The translations under genes were made by a program, and so were the position numbers. Below, one piece after another: positions 1-10,996 of a stretch of DNA of 64,000 bases. The stretch is from Plantago ovata (taxonomy: Eukaryota > Streptophyta > Magnoliopsida > Lamiales > Plantaginaceae). Position 1 is the first letter of the stretch, and every line of letters begins with the position of its first letter. A model generated the notes under the pieces. The model was not told the DNA's origin, made no database searches, and saw only the letters and a program-made list of their open reading frames with translations. Where the stretch lies: contig CM051457.1 of the NCBI GenBank assembly GCA_028274465.1, forward strand, positions 29,547,313 to 29,611,312. The letters run 5' to 3'.

Positions 1-710
1 AAGAATATGTTAAAGAAATTATTTGACATGAAAGACATGGGCATAGCTGATGTAATCTTAGGAATTAAGATTACTAAGACTTCTGATGGGTTAACTCTTT
101 CACAGTCTCATTACATATCAAGGATGTATTAAAGAGATTTGACGCTTTAGATTTATCACCATTGAGAGCGCCAATGGATGTGAACAAAAGCATTGAGAAG
201 AATTATGGAAAACTCATAGATCAAAGTCAGTATGCACAAATCATAGGTTGTCTTATGTACATAACTAATTGTACAAGACCAGATTTAGAATACCCAGTCA
301 ACAAGTTAGCAAGATTTACACAAAATCCAGGCGAAGACCATTGGATTGCGTTGGATAGAGTATTGAGATACTTGAAACATACACTCAACTATGGTCTACA
401 TTACTCGAGATATCCAGCTGTCCTGGAAGGATACAACGATGCTAACTGGATATCCGATAACACAAACTCCAAAGCCACTAGTGGGTATGTATTTACCATA
501 GGCGGAGGAGCGGTGTCCTGGAAATCATCCAAACAAACTCTCATTTCAAGGTCGACTATGGAATCAGAGTTTATTGCTTTGGATAAAACAGGAGAAGAAG
601 CTGAATGACTTCATGACCTGTTAGAAGGTATCCCTTGCTGGGATAAACCTGTGCCTACAATAACGATTAACTGTGATAGTCAATCGGCAATAGTTAGAGC
701 ACAAAGTACA

Positions 711-751
<41 letters not shown>

Positions 752-899
752 GTCCATTAGGCATTTACTCTCCATGGGAGTTATCTCTTTGGATTATGTG
801 AAATCAAAAGATAACATCGCGGATCCACTAACAAAAGGCCTACCTGGAGATCGAACAAACTGCTTGTCTAGGGGAATGGGGTTAAAACCCATAATATAA
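1..899 (+). pseudogene. Ty1/copia retrotransposon pol, 3' part (RT end and RNase H), broken
   Basis: The translated segment shows the end of a copia reverse transcriptase (MKDMGIADVILGIKI, then LSQSHYI) followed by the copia RNase H domain ([39 protein letters not shown], then KDNIADPLTKGL). It is the 3' end of a gag-pol polyprotein whose 5' part lies left of the window. It is defective. The frame shifts by one base near 118-125, where the expected lysine-rich stretch before [14 protein letters not shown] is interrupted. A TGA at 606-608 stands where copia proteins usually have Trp. Family assignment is secure from motif order; element age and lineage are not determined. Confidence 0.9.
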
Positions 900-1493
900 A
901 GAATTTGTACGGTGGATACCCAACCATACTGACTGGAGATCCCAAGAATTTGGTTCAATGTGGAAAACTAAGCGGTACGAATTCAGTTTAGCGCTTCGAG
1001 AGTGTGTTAAAATACACTAAGAAGTAAGAGCACTCCGGATAGTGATTTTTACTCCAAAAATCCATTCCCGTGTAAGACATTTAGTGCTATCCTGCAAGGG
1101 GTAAAGGATGAGTTTACACTCTTAATGAATCCCAAACTTGAGTTCATCCTTGAATCAAGTGGAACATTGGCAGGATGTTCTTTTTGGGAGTTCACCTATC
1201 TAAGTGCGAAGACAGGCCGCTTCAAATGAAAGCACTTATGAAACCAGGAGCTGTCCACGGCCAAAACGGACATACCGTAAGAACCTGAAATGAGTACCGA
1301 GTTGTGATAGTGTGAGTATCTTTGTCTTGGTATACATAAAACGCCGAGCTGTTCAAGGCATTACGTCCACCGCGTGGCAAGTATATCCGAAGGTATTTCA
1401 CTACGGAAGATTCAAAGCGGAAGCTATCTATCCCGATGCTATCATTCCTCACTGAATGAATGCAAGTGCATCAATTCCCTTTCATGTGGGGAT
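900..1493 (+). other. Non-coding tail of the copia element, up to the polypurine tract
   Basis: Between the end of the integrase-RT-RNaseH polyprotein and the 3' LTR there is no supported coding sequence. The last bases before 1494 include a purine-rich GTGGGGA stretch, the usual position and type of plus-strand primer for a copia element, immediately before a TGTTGGGA LTR start. Confidence 0.6.
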
Positions 1494-2330
1494 TGTTGGG
1501 AATTTTAGTTAAAACGAATGCGCTTTCAATTCGTTCGTTGTATTGGTCTAAGGGCGCCCAACACGGTTTCGTAATCGTGTGTGTCACTAGAACGTGTTAA
1601 ATCACTAAAATCCCCTTGAGGTGAAAGGGTGATTAATGCAATAAGTGGATAGATCAATACTTGAATTAATTAAGGCATTTATACACACAAGGATGAAAGT
1701 TCCATTGTGCTAAAATTCATGAGAAAATTAAAGAGGTATGTAATATACAACCAAAATTGTATATAGCGTAGTTGGAGATGAAAATAAGGCCCAAAAAGCC
1801 CAAAAATAAAATTTGGGGATGCTGGAGTTCAAACACAAAACCTCCTGGACAGCCAGCTTGAACTCATGCCATTTGAACCAACATGTCTGTTGGTGAAAAG
1901 TTGCATGCAACTAAAACCTATTCAGATTCAAATCTGGCGAAAAGTTGTGCCTTTTGGTGATTGGTTGTGTTTTCAAAGTATATGACTTTTAATGAATAGT
2001 TGTGTAACTATTAATTAAAACCTTTCTGAAGGGTCTTGAATACTTTCAATGATGACTCTTGAGAAGTATAAATAGAGAAGGAGATTCATTTCTCCAACAC
2101 ACTTGAAAACTCCATCTCCTTCTCTCTTCTTCTCTTCTTTCTCTCTTGCATTCTTCATACTCAAAGTAAGTTCGATAGATTCGGCTATTGGAGTGCTCCT
2201 TATCCGTCTTAAGAGTAGTTTTATCCTGGGAGACTATTGCCATAATTCCGTAAGCACCACGAGCGGGGCAATCTTGTCTTAAAGAGAGATAGTCAAACTA
2301 TCGACTCTACTCGCCTTGTTTCACTCTATA
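1494..2330 (+). mobile_element. Copia 3' LTR, 3' end truncated or diverged
   Basis: It begins TGTTGGGAATTTTAG, directly after the polypurine tract. Long stretches match the solo LTR at 6,754-7,933, for example GGGCGCCCAACACGG near the start and TCGACTCTACTCGCC near 2,305-2,320. The match fades after about 2,320, so the LTR end is not defined. What follows looks like intron of the UGT pseudogene. The element probably inserted in or next to that gene's intron. Confidence 0.75.
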
Positions 2331-2600
2331 TTGTTCAAACATTTTGTTCCAGAAAATAAAGCCTCACGCTTACAACAGTCTTTTGGTTTAATCTTGATGT
2401 TTCTTATCAGCTTGTATGAGACTGATCAATATTAACATCATAATCAATCAAAATGTTGCGTTTTACTAACTTGTAAACAATGTGCCATATCATGAATACA
2501 TATGATATTAATCATCAATTGTTGACTATAAAAACTTTTGTTAGAATGTCTAACAGTTTCACACTTTTATTTTTCTTTTTTCACTTCATCCTTACAACAG

Positions 2601-3674
2601 ATAGACTGCATCATCTCAGATGGATTCCTTCATTGGACATTGCAATCATCAACACGCTTTGGCATCCCTCGGTTGAGCTTCTTTGGCATGAACATGTATG
2701 CAATGACAATAATGCGTATTGCAATGACCAATGGCTTGATAACAATGCACGAGTCAGATGACGAACCCTTCACTATTACAGGTTTCCCCTCGATTCAGAT
2801 CACACGGAACCACTTTAACGAACCATTAAATAAACGTGAGTACTAGAATAATCCCTATTTGAATATTCTCTGGGAAACGAATATTGCAACAACAAAGAGC
2901 TATGGAATGCTGGTGAACAACTTTTACGAGCTTGAAAAAGAGTACGCGGATTACTGGAATCGTGAATATTGGCCTAAAACATGGTATGTAGGTCCTCTCT
3001 GTCTTCCAGATACAAAGCTAAGCCTGGATTGTAGCAATAAACCGAAATGGATCAACTGGCTCGATGAGAAGGTTGCTGCAGAGAATCACCACGTTCTATA
3101 TGTGGCATTTGGATCACAAGATAAAATATCACATGAGCAACTATGTGAAATGGCTATGGGATTAGAGGAATCAAGAATCAGCTTTTTGTGGGTGGTGGGA
3201 AAAAATGTGACCGGGTTAGAACTGTTTGACGGGTTTGAGGAGAGAGTAAAGGAAAGAGCCCTTTTAGTGAAAGAATGGGTTGATCAGAAGGAGATTCTTG
3301 AACATGAGGCTATACGCGGATTTTTGAGTCATTGTGGATGGAACTCTGTCCTGGAGGGGATTTGTGCTGAAGTGCCGATTCTGGTTTGGCCAATGATGGC
3401 TGAGCAATGGCTTAACGCGAAAATGGTGGTTGAGGAAATCAGAGTTGGTATGGGGGTGACTACAGTTGATGGATCGGCTAAAGGATTTGTTAACCGAGAG
3501 AGCCTGAGGGATTCGGTTATAGAACTTATGGAGGGTGAGAAAGGGATAATGTTGCGCGAAAGGGTGAAGGAGGTGGCTAATGCGGCTAAGAACGCTATGG
3601 CGGAAGGTGGTTCATCATGGAACAATTTAGATGAGCTGCTTAAAGATGTTCATGAGCAAAAGAAAAGTGAATGA
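2601..3674 (+). pseudogene. UGT90A-like UDP-glucosyltransferase, 5'-truncated with a premature stop
   Basis: Plant family-1 glycosyltransferases move sugar from UDP-sugar to small molecules in the cytosol. A good acceptor site (pyrimidine tract, then CTTACAACAG ending at 2,600) precedes IDCIISDGFLHW. The frame runs to 2,843 and meets TAG at 2,844-2,846. The same frame then resumes through the C-terminal domain to TGA at 3,672-3,674. The 44-residue PSPG signature (nt 3,276-3,407) starts WVDQKEILEHE, holds HCGWNS and ends in Gln, the residue usually linked to UDP-glucose use. A Glu replaces the common Gly in GICAEVP. The catalytic N-terminal region (about 105 residues, including the catalytic His) is absent, and a copia LTR lies just upstream. 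I infer a dead gene. The subfamily call rests on overall resemblance to UGT90A1. Confidence 0.85.
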
Positions 3675-4269
3675 GCATTCAAGAGTATTTGCACCCAAAT
3701 TATATCCATGATTTTCCATGCTACAGTAATTAGCTCATAATGCAAGAAAGTTTAAGCGAATTGAAAATATTATTCATATGATCATATCAATCAGATGGAC
3801 CTATTTATATGAACAAAGTCGCAAATCATTGACCTAGTTGGATCAACGTAATGTTAAATTCAGACTCTTGAATTTTCGTTCCCCGCATGTAATTAACTTA
3901 AGTATACAACATATAAGTCACTTATACATTTTATAATCACATTTTTCATGATCAAATTTCGACCTCACTCATATTGAGTCTGGATTCGCCACTGATTAAT
4001 CCACCAATAAAAATAAAACCTATTCAATTCATCCATAGCTCAAATTGGGTGCAGAGGATCAAGAAGAAGAGAAGCCGTTTGGGCATCTCAAAGTCCAAGC
4101 TCTAGCAGATAGAAAGAAGAGAAGCCATTCACAGTTATTGATCCATAGCTGCACTTGCTATCTCTCTGTTATTTATATCGGAATTGAGCTGAATTGGGTG
4201 TGCAATTCAGATCAATATTAATGGTATTTTGGTCTTTTAATTGCACACCCAAAATAAAGTGGAATGTGG
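3675..4269. other. Intergenic, no gene seen
   Basis: AT-rich sequence downstream of the UGT pseudogene with no supported ORF. A block at about 4,180-4,250 resembles one at about 5,203-5,265 (both contain AATTGAGCTGAATTG and a GGTNTTTTGGT stretch), so the small peptide gene between them is flanked by an imperfect direct repeat. Confidence 0.5.
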
Positions 4270-5197
4270 TTAAGGTTTCGTCTTCGCGGAACGGTATGGT
4301 TCGGGATTTTTGATAGGGTATGGTTGAGTCGGTGGGCTGGGTAGGGGGTGGGAACGGCCCGGGTTCGGTTCCTCTTATTCGGGTACCCGATATTTCGGGT
4401 ATTTATTTTGTATATCCATTCCCTACCCAAATTAAATTGGGTATCCAAATCGGTTACCCGATTAATATGGGATAAAAATTAAACGGATTTCGGTTACCCA
4501 ATTTTATGTGTTTGAAAATTAAATGCACATAAAAATAAAAATCAATAGGGAGAAAATAAAACAAAAGTAGAGTAACCATTAGCCATATATTCTCGTAAGG
4601 ATGAAAAATAATGGAATTCACATTCATGCTTACCGTGGTTGAATTCTCGAGAGGAGAACGCTAAAGAAATTTTGGAAGTTAATAATGGAAATAGGAATTT
4701 GGATGTGTATGAGAGATACTGGCGTAACGTGGGAAATATTACTAAAACTTGTCATGACTTGGTCACTTGGTTACTCTCACAAAGTGGTGGGAGGTTTATT
4801 TTCAACTAACATTATTAATTTAGAGTAAAAATTAAGATATTGGAAAGATTTTATTCATTGATATTATATTAATATACTAAAATATATTTATATTTACATT
4901 AATTGACAAGTTATTTGGGTACCCGTATGGGTTCGGGTATTAAATTTTCAAACCCATACCCACACCCATTGCCCATATAAATAAATGGGTTTTTTATTTG
5001 GGTACCCACATAACCCAAATTACCCGAACCAAATAAGTAATTACCCATTCGGTTCGGATTGGGTTCGGGTTACCAACCCAATTCCCAACTCTAGGGTCGG
5101 GCATGGCTACGAAGCTTTGGGCATGGGTATAGGACCCGAAGATAGCTAGTACTAAGGCCAATGTGAAGAGAATGAAGTGTGTTTGCATGGTCGCCAT
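4270..5197 (-). pseudogene. Small secreted-peptide ORF split by a hAT-like insertion
   Basis: On the minus strand an ORF starts at 5,197 with a clear signal peptide (MATMQTHFILFTLALVLAIF, with a likely cleavage after SYTHA near residue 26). After about 34 codons it runs into the 752-bp TIR element at 4,342-5,093. If the element and one 8-bp duplication are discounted, the 104 nt from 5,197 to 5,094 and the 64 nt from 4,333 to 4,270 sum to 168, exactly 56 codons ending in TAA at 4,270-4,272. The predicted product would be 55 residues with a short Pro-rich mature part of about 28 residues. I do not recognise the family; it could be a signalling or wall peptide. As it stands the reading frame is interrupted. 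Frame conservation across the insertion supports a real gene, but so short an ORF could be chance. Confidence 0.5.
4342..5093. mobile_element. hAT-like non-autonomous element, 752 bp
   Basis: The ends are inverted repeats: TAGGGGGTGGGAA at the left, and TAGAGTTGGGAA when the right end is read inward. Subterminal regions are full of GGGTACCCGA / GGTTCGGGT motifs in both orientations. Flanks are GGGCTGGG (4,334-4,341) and GGGTCGGG (5,094-5,101), an 8-bp duplication with two mismatches, as expected for hAT. No transposase ORF is present, so it would need a helper. Confidence 0.6.
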
Positions 5198-5806
5198 TTG
5201 CTAATTGAGCTGAATTGAGCTCGGTGCAAGTTTTGGTCAATAATGGTGTTTTGGTTGTTTAGGAAGAAGATAGATTAGGAATTGAAGAAGAAGAAGATAG
5301 ATGGCATAAATAAATTTGATGGAATATTGTATATTGAGGACAAGTGGGAGATTTCTCGTGTGGATTTGAGGGTAAAATTGAAATGATAAAATGTTAAAAG
5401 AATGCATGTCCTTCCCATGAATTTTAATTAGGAAATCTTTCACAATTTTATACACAAAACTTGAAAAAATGATTTCCGATTAGAAAATAGGAAGATTATG
5501 GTCCAGCCAGTTTGTGATATTTACTTTTTAGATTTATTACCAACCAATCATGGAAACATGAGTAAATTTGAGCAAAACATTTCCTTTTTATATTGAACCA
5601 AACGGCCTCTAAGCGATATAAAAAATGCAAAATTGCTGAAGTAGATTAATAGGGAGTTTGAGAAGGTTGTAAAATTTAAAGTAATCTAAATTATCACACA
5701 AGGTGTACAAAATTTCGAGTTCAGTTCAATTCAATTTCATTCAATTATGTTGCGTTCAGTTCAATTATGTTCATTTTTACTTAAAAGATAACAAAATCTT
5801 ACTAAA
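5198..5806. other. Intergenic, with a decayed copy of the GTTCAGTTCA repeat family
   Basis: No gene is supported. Around 5,715-5,775 there is a run of GAGTTCAGTTCAATTCA-type units like those inside the Tourist-like MITEs at 16,724 and 30,990, but without intact ends. Confidence 0.4.
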
Positions 5807-5953
5807 GGGAGTTATAAGATGGTCCAGTGGAAGGAGTTCGGTTGGAAAAGGAGAGATGTAGGGTTTGATCCCTAGCGGAGACATAAGACGGTTTAGTTTA
5901 AGATCTTGTATAGCAGTGAAGTATGAGTAGTAATATTTATCGTTTAAAAAACA
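5807..5953 (+). mobile_element. tRNA-derived SINE with target-site duplication
   Basis: A 147-bp body is flanked by exact 14-bp copies of AAAATCTTACTAAA (5,793-5,806 and 5,954-5,967). It carries an internal RNA polymerase III promoter: A-box-like TGGTCCAGTGG (5,820-5,830) and B-box-like GGTTTGATCCC (5,862-5,872) with tRNA-like spacing. It ends in an A-rich tail. It codes for nothing and would have moved using LINE enzymes. Confidence 0.8.
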
Positions 5954-6025
5954 AAAATCTTACTAAAACACTTTCACTTTCACATTCTAATTAAACAATT
6001 GCAAAACCAACATAATAATACAATA

Positions 6026-6243
6026 CTCCCCTGTTCCAGAACATTTACATCATTTTAACTTTGGACAATCAACATTTTTAAATTTGACTATAAATACTAT
6101 TAAATTGTAAAAGTAAAATATTTATCAAAATTATATTACCAAACATTACATCCAAAATTTTCAATATTTGTTAAATACGAAGTATTAATCAAAATTTAAA
6201 ACTAAACTGTTAATAGTTACAATGGTGCAATTATTTTGCTCCG
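6026..6243. mobile_element. Stowaway-like MITE, diverged
   Basis: The left end (CTCCCCTGTTCCAGAACATT) and the right end read inward (GTCGGAGCAAAATAATTGCA) resemble the CTCCGTTCC-type inverted ends of plant Stowaway MITEs. The interior is AT-rich and non-coding. Boundaries are approximate. Confidence 0.4.
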
Positions 6244-6753
6244 ACTGAAAATTAAATGTTAACTAAAATCATCCAACCCAACCGTTTGCTCAACTAATTA
6301 CATCACTGCTAGTACTCCACTAAAATTTTGCGATCATGTCTCTACCTAATTTGGTTGTACAACATTAATTAATAACACATGCCAGGATTGCGTAAACTCA
6401 GGCCTCACTAAACATAACAAGTAATTGTGCAAGATTTATAGAATTATTGTCGATTTAGTTGTACCAATTAATTTATCCAACATACTACTACTAGTAGCTA
6501 CATTATGTACTGTAAAAATTCTCTAGCTACATATGTACTGTAAAAATTCTCTATTTTCCAAATTTTACGAATTCAGATCTCTATACAATTCGTTGTATAA
6601 ACTCCTAAATTCGTTGTTCAATCACAATAATGGCTGCCAAATCGCATCCATCTCGTGTCCATCTCACCCAAATCACCTAGAACATATCAAGCTCATAAAC
6701 AGAGCTTAATTAACTAAGCTAATATACAGAGCTTGATTAGCTGGTAACAGAGC
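6244..6753. other. Intergenic, with AGAGCTTAATTAAGCT-type repeats before the solo LTR
   Basis: No gene. From about 6,690 to 6,753, short units such as CAGAGCTTAATTAACTAAGC recur. The same family continues after the solo LTR (7,934-8,060) and reappears at about 9,833-9,900. The LTR therefore landed inside a pre-existing repeat block. Confidence 0.5.
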
Positions 6754-7933
6754 TGTGAGAATTTTAGTAAATACGAATGAACTTTCAATTCGTTTGTTGT
6801 ATTGGTCAAAGGGCGCCCAACACGGTTTCTAATCGTGTGTCACTAAAACGCGTTAAGTCACAAAAATACCTTAAGGTGAAAGAGTGATTAATGCATAAGT
6901 GAGTTGATCAATACTTGAATGAATTAAGTCATTTATACACACATGTGTGAAAGTTCCATTGTGCTAAAATTTGAGTTAAAGAGCAAGCATATATCAAAAA
7001 CCACTTGAAAATCCATGTTTTGAGAAAAGGAACTATTGAAGCAGCGAAGTTCCATACTTGTTGCATCATTGATATCGTAGAAAGTTACTGGAAAGCTTCG
7101 TTGCAGCATTGATGTATAGAACGCTGCAGCATTGATGTCAAACGTATTTCATAGCTTTACATTAAACTTCGTTGCAGCATTATGTAAAAGAATGCTACAA
7201 CGTTAAGGTTCCTAACTCTCTGTAAAAGGTTTCGCAACAACGAAACTAAGGTAATGCTGCAACATTGCGAATAGGTTCGCACCAGTTCATCAGAGGTGGC
7301 GAATTTTCAAGGAAGAGATACATCCCTTAAATTATGATGGGACACGTCCGTTCATCTTAAAACATCTGGATGATGATTCACAATTTGGAAGGGTTGTAAC
7401 ACTTGGGAGATGATGCATTTAATCTATAAATAAGAGAAGATGTCATTTCTTCTAACTTGAGAACTCATCTCCTTCTCCCTCTTTGTTCTTCTGTACTGTT
7501 CATACTCAGATTAAGTTCGATAGATTCGACTATTGTAGTGCTGCTTAGCCGTCTTAAGAGTAGCTTTATCCTGGGAGACTCTTTCCATAATTCCGTAAGC
7601 ACCATGAGCGGAGCAATCTTCTCTTAAGGAGAGATAGTCAAACTATCGACTCTACTCGCCAATTCTTGTTGCTTGTCACTATTTTGGAGTTGCTTTGAAG
7701 ACATGAAATTCTGCATTGAACATGCTTAGTTCACCCGTGGAGTATGACAAAGCGATTTATGGATGAATCAACATTCAAGGAAGTTTACTTTGTAAAATTG
7801 ATTATTGTTATCTTTGTACAAGTTTGATTCTATACAAGTTTGTTTCAATTGTTGTTATATGTTATTAACAACACTCTCTCTTATTTAATCTTCCAACTTT
7901 CACATTCCTACATGAATACGAAATTCTCCAACA
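6754..7933. mobile_element. Solo copia LTR with 5-bp target duplication
   Basis: It begins TGTGAGAATTTTAG and ends TTCTCCAACA, with AGAGC immediately on both sides (6,749-6,753 and 7,934-7,938). It is homologous to the 3' LTR at 1,494 over its start and its CGATAGATTCGACTATT region. There is no internal domain or second LTR, so it is a solo LTR left by LTR-LTR recombination. The 1,180-bp length is long for copia. Positions about 7,040-7,260 hold repeated GTTGCAGCATT-like units, which could be U3 promoter repeats. Confidence 0.88.
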
Positions 7934-8982
7934 AGAGCTTAACTAAGCTCATTTACGGAGCTTGAGTAAGATTTGTAAATGAGCTTTATTAAACTCTGTT
8001 TACATAGCTTATTTAAGCTATGTTCAGAGCTTTCGAATTTCAGCTCTATTCATGTCTGTTTAGTCTCTTTTTAGCCCCGACAAGCACAAATGAATTTTTC
8101 TCATATCTTTATCTAGCCTCTATGTTTATCCGGATGCAGGATGTGAACTTCATGATGAGAATGATCATATAACAATAATTCCCATTGAAGAATATGGAAG
8201 CAGTAGAATCAGCATAGCGCAATTGCTAGGTTTTTTTTATTGGCCCATCAACGTTTCTTGATGGGACAGACCAGGAGCGAGTTTAGGAATTAAATCAACG
8301 AGGGAAATATCAGCAATAATTTCATCTGCAAGAAAAATACACCATCTCCTATGTCCTCTCTAATGCTTCACGTTGCTATTGTCAGGGTAATTCTTCAAAA
8401 ATGATTAAAAATAAAATCAAGTTAGAAAAAAGTTTGCGAGGGTCTTAAACTTGAACTTTACATGCATATAAAATCTCTATCTAATATTTTTTATTTATTT
8501 TTAAGCATTTAAAAAAAAACCGATTATGCCAATATAGCAACGGGAAGTCATAGGGAGACCATAGAAAGTATATTATATAAACATATCAATGCATCATCAC
8601 AAATATGCTCGACAAGTAGTTTCAAATCATTATGTTATAGCTTCAATTCTCCTTGTTTATTTCAACAGCTTAAATGAAAAGAATGAGAAAATTTGAGTTT
8701 TACTTGCTTATTTGGTCAAAAATAAAAAGAGATAATGTCAATAAAATTCAAATTAAAATATAAAGACTCAAGTTGAATATCAGAATTTTCAAGATGGTGG
8801 GGGGAGGGGCAAAATAAACTTTCAGGGCAAATGTAAATATCATATACTTAATATACTAAAAATAAAAAACTGAGTGGGGACAAGTGCCCCCAATGTCTAC
8901 ATGGTAGTATCTCCCTTGGAGATGACCTTACCTAAACATGCAGGATCTTTGCCCTTTATCCTTGGTGGAATGATATTGCTCC
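7934..8982. other. Intergenic, with a possible decayed hAT-like element
   Basis: The AGAGCTTAAC repeat block continues to about 8,060. From about 8,265 to 8,930 there is an AT-rich stretch whose right part (GGGGACAAGTGCCCCCAATG) resembles subterminal sequence of plant hAT MITEs, but I cannot define ends or a target duplication. No ORF is convincing. Confidence 0.35.
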
Positions 8983-9657
8983 GGGTTAATTGCAGTTGAT
9001 CTCGTAAGTGGTGATCCTCTTCGCTTTTGGTCCTCTATTTACCGCGTATAAACAACATATAAAACAACGTATAAACGTCCTAATTCAACCGTATAAGCAT
9101 AATTCGTCTGCCCAGTCACCAAATATACTCCCAACACCTTCATATCACGCCATGTCACTAGATTTAGCCCTAAATAAGCAAATTTTCCAAGCTCTGTTTT
9201 TAAAAACTTGGTGCGGATGGAGAGATCCCAGTAACTCATCCTCTTCTATTTTGTTCCGCAATGGGAATCATATCGTATTCTGCATACTACATTCATTTTC
9301 TGCACAATGAGTTTAAAAAGCATTATTTTCTTGGCTTTCTCGTCTAAAAACAGAGCTTCGAAGCTCTGCTACAAGCCGTAGAAATTGGGAACATTTTGAT
9401 GGGGTACGAGGAGGCGGCATAATTGGGAAGAAAGTGTTTGGTTTGGTGAATCAATTGACATTAAAGGGTTTGGGATTGGTTAGGGTTTATTAGAAATGGG
9501 GGATTCCAATTTTGGAGGGAAAGACATATCGATCGGCCACCTCATCTCCAATACTCCTCCACGTTATAATCACCTACCGTATAGGACCGTATACAAATCG
9601 TATAGGATCAAAATAGCAGAGGACTTGGACTTAAAAGACGAAAAGTGCAATTAACCC
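8983..9657. mobile_element. Mutator-like non-autonomous element, 675 bp
   Basis: Inverted ends share GGGTTAATTGCA (left at 8,983; right reads inward GGGTTAATTGCACTTTTCGT). The flanks are ATATTGCTCC (8,973-8,982) and ATATTCCTCC (9,658-9,667), a 10-bp duplication with one mismatch, which fits a MULE. Subterminal regions carry many CGTATA/TATACG motifs in both orientations. The interior shows no convincing protein. Confidence 0.65.
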
Positions 9658-10996
9658 ATATTCCTCCTCATTGTTCTAGTCCTCATCTTTGTCTTCCGGG
9701 AAGTATTGAATCTATTAAAACTGGAAACCTATTTTCCTAGTATATTGAACAGACCGAGTTTGTATTTGATAGTGTTAATAAGGAATTGAAAATTGAATCT
9801 AATGGTATCATATTATTATGATTGTTCGTAAAACAGAGGTTATTAAGCTATGTTAATGAGATTAATCAAGCTCTGTTAACAGAGCATAATCAAGTTCTAA
9901 TTAGTTTGGAGATTTTAGTTTCGGAGGTAGATTTCTACTCGTCGGTTGCAGTTCGTCCCGTCCCACTCTCGTCCGTGTCAAGCCGTCCAATTCGTCCACT
10001 CAGCTGTAATTCGTTGCCAACTAAGCACGAAGGATCAAAACCACACACACCAACATTGAGACCTAAAATACCAAAAGTGCAATTACGTTCTGAACAATTC
10101 CTTTGATTATTATATGGCGTTTTATGATCATATATATGTAACAAACTGATTACTACATATATATTAGTTTTAGTTAATATCCGACGATCCAACAACTGCC
10201 CTACCTCTTAACTTCTGCTAACTACCAACAGCTTATTAGTGGCCTGAGAGAGACAGCTTGATCGAAGGTGGACTCCTAATAATACTGCTAGTACTACCTG
10301 TGCATCGCTGGAAATTTATTTAATTTCTATGCCACCTTACCGCTTGTATTTATGACAAAAAGCTACTATATGTATAGACCTATTTACTCGTGACATTTAA
10401 AAAGCTATCAATGTGTGACCACTAGTGTTAATGCTGTGTGAGAGTGTATATATATGTACACTAGAGTGACTGCCGACAAGAAATTGTTATTAACTCAATC
10501 AGATTCCGGTTTTATTTTATAAAGGTTTGTTTAACTACAATAGTGAATAATAATAAGGTGGTCGATTTAATAAATCAATCTAAATATAGTAGTGTTGTTT
10601 TAAAATAAAATAATATTTTAAATAATACGGAGTTACCAATCACCTTACTAAATAAATTAATTCATTTTTTTTTACTAAATATACATCTAGTGACAAATTT
10701 CATGAGGAGTAATTAATTGTATCTTTCATTCATGATTGATTTGAACTGATACACTTATGACAAATTCCATCTTTGTTGTAAATATGAAAAGTAAAACACA
10801 TATCCTTCTCTCAGCATCAACTCCTTGATTGATTCACCTCATGCACACAACCAACCTATAGTATACCCCATTTCTGCATAAACAAACACAAACCCATTTC
10901 CCCCCAAAGAATTAAAACCCTAACCTAAAAATCACCATCAAACCATAAATAATTAATTAACCACCTTTGTTTTTTCCCATCCCAAATCTTGATTTT
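9658..10996. other. Intergenic 3' flank of the KCS gene
   Basis: No supported gene. The block at about 9,833-9,900 contains AAGCTCTGTTAACAGAGC, a near-palindromic member of the repeat family seen around the solo LTR. The remainder is AT-rich and probably includes the KCS 3' untranslated region just below 10,996. Confidence 0.5.

Noticed and set aside
5820..5872. A tRNA gene
   Set aside because: The A and B boxes are there, but no cloverleaf arms or anticodon loop can be supported; the tail and duplication show a SINE.
9340..9420. A GRF-type zinc finger remnant inside the 8,983 MULE
   Set aside because: Considered because such captured fragments are common, but the Cys pattern is not present in any frame.
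9822..10106. 94-codon ORF with Val/Pro/Ser-rich product
   Set aside because: No family motif, no start context or splice support, and it overlaps a repeat block.
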